Source: Aurantimonas endophytica (GTDB lineage: Bacteria; Pseudomonadota; Alphaproteobacteria; Rhizobiales; Rhizobiaceae). Taken from it: DNA of 64,000 nucleotides. Within the stretch, counting starts at the first letter, position 1. Each line of letters opens with the position of its first letter. This document shows, piece after piece, positions 59,496-64,000 of the stretch. Both the position numbers and the translations under genes were made by a program. The notes beneath the pieces are model-generated. The model ran no database searches. It had not been told where the DNA came from and saw only the letters and a program-made list of their open reading frames with translations. Location of the stretch: assembly GCF_014196845.1 (NCBI RefSeq), contig NZ_JACIEM010000003.1:248001-312000 (forward strand). The letters run 5' to 3'.

Positions 59496-60281
59496 ATGCC
59501 CGACACTTCCCGCTACAGTGCCCATATCGGCTATCTGTTCAACGAACTGCCGCTCGAATCCCGCATCGAGGCGGCCCGCGCGGCCGGCTTTGCCGCCGTC
59601 GAGCATCCCGCGCCCTATTCCGTGCCGGCCAAGACCATGGCCGCGCTGCTGCGCGACGCCGGCCTGCCCTACGTCCAGTTCGGCCTGCGCTCCGGGAATG
59701 CCGCCCGCGGCGAAAAGGGCATCGCGATCTTTCCCGATCGCCGCGACGAATTCCGCGCCAACCTTGCCGAGGGGCTCGATTACGCCGAGGCGATCGGCGT
59801 GCGCATGCTCCACGCCATGGCCGGCGTTCTGCCAGAGGCGGAGCGAAAGCCGGAACACCGCGCCTGCTATCTCGAGAACCTTCGCCTCGCCGCAGGGGAA
59901 GCCGAGAAGCGTGGCATCCGCATCATCGTCGAGGCGATGAGCCCCGCCGCCGTGCCGGACTACTTCCTGCCCACCGCCGCCTCGGCGCGCGAAGCCATCG
60001 CCGAAGCCGGCCACCCCAATCTCGGCCTCCTGCTCGACGTCTTCCACACCGTCGCCGCCGGCGACGACCCGATCACGGCGATCCACGCGAGCCGCGAAAT
60101 GATCGCCCACGTCCATATCGCCGACCATCCCGGCCGCCACGAGCCCGGCAGCGGCACGATCGACTACGACGCCGTCCGCTCCGCCCTCGCCGAGATCGGC
60201 TACACCGGCTTCATCGGCTGCGAATACGTCCCCGCCGGCGCCACCGCCGACGGGCTCGGTTGGATGCCGCAACGCCCGTAG
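59496..60281 (+). CDS. otnI: 2-oxo-tetronate isomerase / hydroxypyruvate isomerase-like, OtnI family
   Basis: TIM-barrel isomerase of the Hyi/OtnI type, 261 residues. Metal-binding positions fit Glu in VEAMSPAAVPDYF, Asp in LLDVFHTVAAGD, His in AHVHIADHPGRHEPGSG and a late Glu in GCEYVPAG. SAHIGYLFNELPLESRIEAA at the start is typical. OtnI interconverts 2-oxo- and 3-oxo-tetronate, so this gene links a 2-hydroxyacid dehydrogenase to the kinase. It is the last gene of the operon, 23 bases after OtnC. Hydroxypyruvate isomerase is the alternative name in many annotations. Confidence 0.87.
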   Translation: MPDTSRYSAHIGYLFNELPLESRIEAARAAGFAAVEHPAPYSVPAKTMAALLRDAGLPYVQFGLRSGNAARGEKGIAIFPDRRDEFRANLAEGLDYAEAIGVRMLHAMAGVLPEAERKPEHRACYLENLRLAAGEAEKRGIRIIVEAMSPAAVPDYFLPTAASAREAIAEAGHPNLGLLLDVFHTVAAGDDPITAIHASREMIAHVHIADHPGRHEPGSGTIDYDAVRSALAEIGYTGFIGCEYVPAGATADGLGWMPQRP

Positions 60282-60453
60282 CGGAAGTCGAAGCAACTAA
60301 CGGGAGCCCGCCGCTCCGCCTTCAAGCGCTCTTCGTCGGCCATCAGGCGGCTATGCAAGCGTGCGGGAACACATAGCGAAGGCCGGGATTGACCGGGGGA
60401 GCGAGCCCGCCGCTTTGGCGCGCGGCTCTTGCCTCTTTCCACGGAGCTTCCCC

Positions 60454-61326
60454 ATGACCACCGATCCCACCACCGGCCATCCGCAGCCGCCGCAGCCGTC
60501 CCAGAAGCAGGACATGCCGGGCGAAACCTCGGCCATGACGCCGACGCCGGACCATGGCGAGGAGAGCTATCGCGGCTCCGGCCGGCTCGAGGGCCGCGCC
60601 GCGCTGATCACCGGCGGCGATTCCGGCATCGGCCGCGCCGTCGCCATCGCCTATGCCCGCGAGGGCGCCGACGTGCTGATCTCCTATTACGACGAGCACG
60701 AGGACGCCCAGGAGACCGCCCGCTGGGTCGAGAAGGCCGGCCGCAGGGCCGTGCTCTGCCCCGGCGACATCAAGGACGAAGCCTTCTGCATCGGCCTCGT
60801 CGACAGGACCGTCGCCGAATTCGGCCGCATCGACATCCTCGTCAACAACGCTGCCCACCAGGCGACCTTCGAGCGCATCGAGGACATCACCGCCGAGGAA
60901 TGGGACGTCACCTTCCGCACCAACATCTACAGCCAGTTCTATCTGTCGAAGGCCGCCGTGCCGCACATGAAGCCGGGTTCGTCGATCATCAACACCTCCT
61001 CGATCAACGCCAAGAACCCGACCCCGATGCTGCTCGCCTACGCCACGACCAAGGGCGCCATCTCCAACTTCACCGCCGGTCTCGCCGGCTTCATCGCCGA
61101 TCGCGGTATCCGCGTGAACGCCGTCGCGCCCGGCCCGATCTGGACGCCGCTGATCCCCTCGACCATGCCGCAGGACGACGTGACGAGCTTCGGCGAGAAC
61201 ACCCCGATCGGCCGCGCCGGCCAGCCGGCGGAACTCGCCGGCGCCTTCGTGATGCTGGCCTCCGACGAGGCGAGCTACATCACCGGCGCGGTGATCCCTG
61301 TCACCGGCGGCCGCCCGATGCTCTGA
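60454..61326 (+). CDS. SDR-family oxidoreductase, YghA/general-stress type
   Basis: Short-chain dehydrogenase of 290 residues with an extra N-terminal, Pro/Gln-rich tail (about 40 residues) as in bacterial stress-type SDRs such as YghA. The nucleotide motif LITGGDSGIGRAVAIA, NNAA in ILVNNAAHQATF, Ser in NTSSINAKNP, Tyr and Lys in LAYATTKGAISNF and the C-terminal YITGAVIPVTGG are all intact, so it should be active. The role is not set by context: it follows the tetronate operon by about 170 bases and is followed by the alcohol dehydrogenase behind a hairpin. ATG 60454 follows CGGAG. Confidence 0.88.
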   Translation: MTTDPTTGHPQPPQPSQKQDMPGETSAMTPTPDHGEESYRGSGRLEGRAALITGGDSGIGRAVAIAYAREGADVLISYYDEHEDAQETARWVEKAGRRAVLCPGDIKDEAFCIGLVDRTVAEFGRIDILVNNAAHQATFERIEDITAEEWDVTFRTNIYSQFYLSKAAVPHMKPGSSIINTSSINAKNPTPMLLAYATTKGAISNFTAGLAGFIADRGIRVNAVAPGPIWTPLIPSTMPQDDVTSFGENTPIGRAGQPAELAGAFVMLASDEASYITGAVIPVTGGRPML

Positions 61327-61340
61327 CGCCCTTGCCTCAA

Positions 61341-61379
61341 CCCCCATGCTCGCCGCAGAAAGATAGGCGAGCATGGGGG
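61341..61379 (+). promoter_or_regulatory. 14-bp perfect hairpin covering ribosome site of the alcohol dehydrogenase gene
   Basis: CCCCCATGCTCGCC (61341-61354) and GGCGAGCATGGGGG (61366-61379) pair completely around an 11-base loop, just before ATG 61388. The GGGGG of the 3' arm is part of the GGGGGAG ribosome site. Strong RNA folding here would block translation or act as a processing signal. No T-run follows. Confidence 0.65.
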
Positions 61380-61387
61380 AGACAGGC

Positions 61388-62548
61388 ATGACACCGTTCA
61401 TCTTCAACACCACGGCGTCGATCGTCTGCGAGCCCGGCGCGGCGAGGCGCCTCGGCGCCCTCGTCGCCGGCCGGCTGGGCGACCGCGTGCTCTTCGTCAC
61501 CGATCCCGGCCTCTCCGCCCTCGGCCTCGGCGCCCCCGCCATCGCCTCGCTCGAAACCGACGGCGGGACGGTCACGCTCTTCGACGCGGTCGAGGCGGAC
61601 CCCAAGCGCGCGACGCTGGAATGCGCCGTCGAAGCCGGCCGCACCGCCGGCGTCACGGGCGTCGTCGGCTTTGGTGGCGGCTCGTCGCTGGACGTCGCCA
61701 AGCTCGCCGCCTTGCTGCTCGGCTCGAACGAAGACCTCGACGCCGCCTGGGGCGTCGGCAACGCCGCCGGCCCGCGATTGCCGCTGGTGCTGATCCCGAC
61801 GACGGCCGGTACCGGCTCGGAGGTGACGCCGGTGTCGATCATCACCGTCGGCGACAACGAGAAGCGCGGCGTCTCCTCGCCGCTGATCCTGCCGGACATC
61901 GCCATCCTCGACGCCGAGCTGACCCTCGGCCTGCCCGCCGCGATCACCGCCGCCACCGGCATCGACGCGATGGTCCACGCCATCGAGGCCTATGCCTCGA
62001 GAAGCCCTAACAACAACCCGCTGTCGCGCATGCTGGCCCGCCAGGCCCTGCAGCTGCTCGGCGCCCATATCGAGACCGTTGTCGCGAACCCCGCCGATCT
62101 CGACGCCCGCCAGGCGATGCTGCTCGGCTCGATGCTTGCCGGCCAGGCCTTCGCCAATTCGCCGGTCGCCGCCGTCCATGCGCTGGCCTATCCGATCGGC
62201 GGACGGTTCCACGTGCCGCACGGCCTCTCCAACGCCCTCGTCCTGCCGCATGTGCTGCGCTTCAACGCGCCCGAGGCGGCTCACCTCTATGCCGAGATCG
62301 CCGCCGACGCCTTCCCGGTGCTGGCGGACGAGCCGGGCACGCAGGGCCGCTGCGCCGCCTTCATCGAGGCGCTGACCGGCCTGTCGCAGCGCCTCGGCCT
62401 GCCGCAGCGCCTGCGCGATGTCGGCATCGGCGAAGCCGACCTGCCCGCCATGGCGGCGGACGCGATGCTGCAGCAGCGCCTCCTGGTCAACAATCCGCGC
62501 ACCGTCCGCGAGGCCGATGCGCTGGCGATCTATCGCGCCGCCTGGTGA
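61388..62548 (+). CDS. iron-containing alcohol dehydrogenase / maleylacetate reductase family
   Basis: Group III metal-dependent dehydrogenase, 386 residues from ATG 61388, which has the GGGGGAG site; an in-frame ATG at 61373 lies within the hairpin. Nucleotide and metal motifs: VVGFGGGSSLDVAKLAALLL, IPTTAGTGSEVTPVSIIT, and metal ligands in ATGIDAMVHAIEAY and HVPHGLSNALVLPHV. Members reduce aldehydes or maleylacetate or oxidise diols and hydroxy acids. Substrate not determined; the thiolase gene converges on it with a three-base gap. The hairpin leader suggests post-transcriptional control. Confidence 0.88.
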   Translation: MTPFIFNTTASIVCEPGAARRLGALVAGRLGDRVLFVTDPGLSALGLGAPAIASLETDGGTVTLFDAVEADPKRATLECAVEAGRTAGVTGVVGFGGGSSLDVAKLAALLLGSNEDLDAAWGVGNAAGPRLPLVLIPTTAGTGSEVTPVSIITVGDNEKRGVSSPLILPDIAILDAELTLGLPAAITAATGIDAMVHAIEAYASRSPNNNPLSRMLARQALQLLGAHIETVVANPADLDARQAMLLGSMLAGQAFANSPVAAVHALAYPIGGRFHVPHGLSNALVLPHVLRFNAPEAAHLYAEIAADAFPVLADEPGTQGRCAAFIEALTGLSQRLGLPQRLRDVGIGEADLPAMAADAMLQQRLLVNNPRTVREADALAIYRAAW

Positions 62549-62551
62549 GGC

Positions 62552-63760
62552 TCAAGCCCGCGCCAGCGCGATGGCGATGCCCTGGCCGACGCCGATGCAC
62601 ATCGTCGCCAGCGCCAGCTGGCCGTCCCGCTCGGTAAGCTCCAGCGCCGCCGTCCCGGTGATGCGCGCACCCGAAGCGCCGAGCGGATGGCCGAGCGCGA
62701 TCGCCCCGCCATTGGCGTTGACATGCACCGCCGCCGGGTCGAGCCCCAGCTCCCGCAGCACCGCGATGGCCTGGCTGGCGAAGGCCTCGTTGAGCTCGAC
62801 CACGTCGAAATCGCCGGGCGCGATGCCGAGCCGCGCGCAGAGCTTCTGCGTCGCTGGCGCCGGCCCCATGCCCATGATCCGCGGCGGCACCCCGGCCGTC
62901 GCGCCGCCGAGGATGCGGGCAATCGGCGTCAGGCCATGGCGCAGCACCGCCGCCTCGGAGGCGACGATCAGCGCCGCCGCGCCATCGTTGACGCCGGAGG
63001 CGTTGCCCGCCGTCACGGTGCCGCCCTCCTTGCGGAACGGCGTCGGCAGCTTCGCCAGCTTCTCCACCGTGGTGTCGCTGCGCGGGTGCTCGTCTTCTTC
63101 GACGACGACCGGCTCGCCCTTCTTCTGGGCGATCGCGACGGGGACGATCTCGCGCGCCAGCCGGCCGGATTTCTGCGCCGCCACCGCCCGCTGCTGCGAG
63201 CGCGCCGCGAACGCGTCCTGGTCGGCGCGCGAAATGTGATAGTCGGCGGCGACGTTCTCGCCGGTCTCGGGCATCGAATCGACGCCGTATTGCGCCTTCA
63301 TCAGCGGATTGACGAAGCGCCAGCCGATCGTCGTGTCGTAGATCGCGGCGTGGCGCGAGAAGGCCGTCTCGGCCTTCGGCAGGACGAAGGGCGCCCGCGA
63401 CATCGACTCCACCCCGCCGGCGATCGCCAGCTCGATTTCGCCCGCCCGGATCGCCCGCGCCGCGGTCACCAAGGCGTCCATCCCCGAGCCGCAGAGCCGG
63501 TTGAGCGTCACGCCCGGCACGTTGTCCGGCAGGCCGGCCAGGAGCAGCGCCATGCGCGCGACGTTGCGGTTGTCCTCGCCCGCCTGGTTGGCGCAGCCGT
63601 AGAAGACCTCGTCCAGCTCCGCCCAGTCGACGCCCTCGTTGCGCTCCATCAGCGCCCGGATCGGCACCGCGCCGAGATCGTCGGCCCGCACGCCGGACAG
63701 CGCCCCGCCGAAGCGGCCGATCGGCGTGCGGATGAAGTCGCAGATGAAGGCTTCGGCCAT
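62552..63760 (-). CDS. pcaF: thiolase, 3-oxoadipyl-CoA / acetyl-CoA acyltransferase (PcaF type)
   Basis: Thiolase of 402 residues, starting at ATG 63760 behind GGGAGA. Catalytic Cys90 is in LNRLCGSGMDALV, His in NANGGAIALGHPLGASG and the second Cys in ATMCIGVGQGIA. The start MAEAFICDFIRTPIGRFGG and the NQAGEDNRNVARMALLLAGL stretch are characteristic of 3-oxoadipyl-CoA thiolase, the last step of the beta-ketoadipate route giving succinyl-CoA and acetyl-CoA. Other pca genes are not seen in the window, so a general 3-ketoacyl-CoA role is possible. It would also accept acetoacetyl-CoA from mevalonate breakdown only if specificity were broad. Confidence 0.88.
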   Translation of the reverse strand: MAEAFICDFIRTPIGRFGGALSGVRADDLGAVPIRALMERNEGVDWAELDEVFYGCANQAGEDNRNVARMALLLAGLPDNVPGVTLNRLCGSGMDALVTAARAIRAGEIELAIAGGVESMSRAPFVLPKAETAFSRHAAIYDTTIGWRFVNPLMKAQYGVDSMPETGENVAADYHISRADQDAFAARSQQRAVAAQKSGRLAREIVPVAIAQKKGEPVVVEEDEHPRSDTTVEKLAKLPTPFRKEGGTVTAGNASGVNDGAAALIVASEAAVLRHGLTPIARILGGATAGVPPRIMGMGPAPATQKLCARLGIAPGDFDVVELNEAFASQAIAVLRELGLDPAAVHVNANGGAIALGHPLGASGARITGTAALELTERDGQLALATMCIGVGQGIAIALARA

Positions 63761-63834
63761 GCAACTGTCTCCCCTCGGATGATCCTGCTCATGCCGCCGC
63801 TTGCTACAGGACGTAGGTGGACCCACCGACGGCG

Positions 63835-64000
63835 TCAGGCCGCGTTGGCGGCTGCCCCGTCCGCCGCCGCAGCCGCCTCGTCACGTTTGGCGCGCTCCTC
63901 CGCGACGTGCCAGAGCCGGCTTATGCGCTGTTCGGCCGCCGATGCATCCTCGGCGAAGAGACGCTGCGCCGCGTCGAGGCTGGCCTGGCGCAATTCCGCC
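63835..64000 (-). CDS. C-terminal end of an Ala-rich helical protein (runs off right edge)
   Basis: The minus-strand frame is open from the window edge to a TGA at 63837-63835, giving 55 codons. It encodes an all-helical, charged and Ala-rich segment (AELRQASLDAAQRLFAED, then SRLWHVAEERAKRDEAA and an Ala tail). Regular heptad-like spacing suggests a coiled coil or phasin-like end. Family not recognised. It is in the same direction as the thiolase, 75 bases upstream of its start, so the two may share a transcript. Confidence 0.55.
   Translation of the reverse strand, partial: AELRQASLDAAQRLFAEDASAAEQRISRLWHVAEERAKRDEAAAAADGAAANAA

Noticed and set aside
1-64000. Mobile elements, tRNA genes, CRISPR arrays and replication origins
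   Set aside because: No transposase or integrase genes, tRNA-like folds, spaced repeats or origin-type boxes were recognised by eye on either strand.

Overview
This 64 kb window is GC-rich bacterial chromosome, packed with catabolic operons and high-affinity uptake systems. Gene content (TRAP, TTT, Dpp-type and urea/amide-type transporters, RpiR, MocR and FCD-GntR regulators, a PcaF-type thiolase, a tiny DUF1127-like protein) and strong Shine-Dalgarno sites with frequent ATGA overlaps suggest an alphaproteobacterium of the Hyphomicrobiales (Rhizobiales). That placement is inference. I see no tRNA, rRNA, CRISPR array, insertion sequence, phage gene or plasmid replication gene.

Layout. (1) 1-2062: 5' part of a 2-oxoglutarate dehydrogenase E1 gene running off the left edge. 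(2) 2486-9494: exported SMP-30-type lactonase, TRAP transporter (DctM, DctQ, DctP), degradative HMG-CoA reductase and a divergent MocR regulator, which read best as a mevalonate/mevalonolactone use cluster. (3) 9664-19207: ArgE-type deacylase, LysR regulator, a complete Dpp-type ABC transporter and an M20 amidohydrolase, suggesting uptake and cleavage of N-acylated amino acids or small peptides. (4) 19332-28732, minus strand: AmiC-type sensor, AmiR-type ANTAR antiterminator, a five-gene urea/amide ABC transporter, a formamidase/acetamidase and a double-domain nitrilase. (5) 29373-38325: RpiR regulator, enolase-superfamily enzyme, creatininase-family hydrolase, a second Dpp-type transporter whose binding-protein gene carries an apparent frameshift, and a RidA-like protein. 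(6) 38457-46131: cupin, aldehyde dehydrogenase, IlvD/Edd sugar-acid dehydratase, tripartite tricarboxylate transporter (TctCBA) and an FCD-GntR regulator. (7) 46535-48814: membrane-anchored class III cyclase with TolB-like and TPR parts; then a 44-residue protein behind a hairpin leader. (8) 49109-54472: LysR regulator divergent from an SDR/RraA/DapA-family operon; aldo-keto reductase divergent from a TetR regulator. (9) 54785-60281: FMN-dependent 2-hydroxyacid dehydrogenase, ModA-like protein, Asp/Glu racemase-family protein, and the OtnK/OtnC/OtnI set of four-carbon acid-sugar catabolism. (10) 60454-64000: stress-type SDR, iron-type alcohol dehydrogenase behind a 14-bp hairpin, PcaF-type thiolase and the end of another gene.

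How it works together. Each block pairs an importer with hydrolases or dehydrogenases and its own regulator. Three identical 12-bp palindromes (ATTGTCAACAAT) lie in separate intergenic regions, before tctC, before the 44-residue gene and before the FMN dehydrogenase; they may tie blocks 6, 7 and 9 into one regulon, possibly under the FCD-GntR protein at 45409. All five binding-protein/permease gene junctions hold a GC-rich stem-loop, a likely shared way of making more binding protein than permease.

The observations most worth following are the tetronate pathway variant with an FMN dehydrogenase, the double nitrilase with a catalytically dead second domain, the ANTAR leader hairpin, the mevalonate cluster with its own lactonase, and the shared palindrome.
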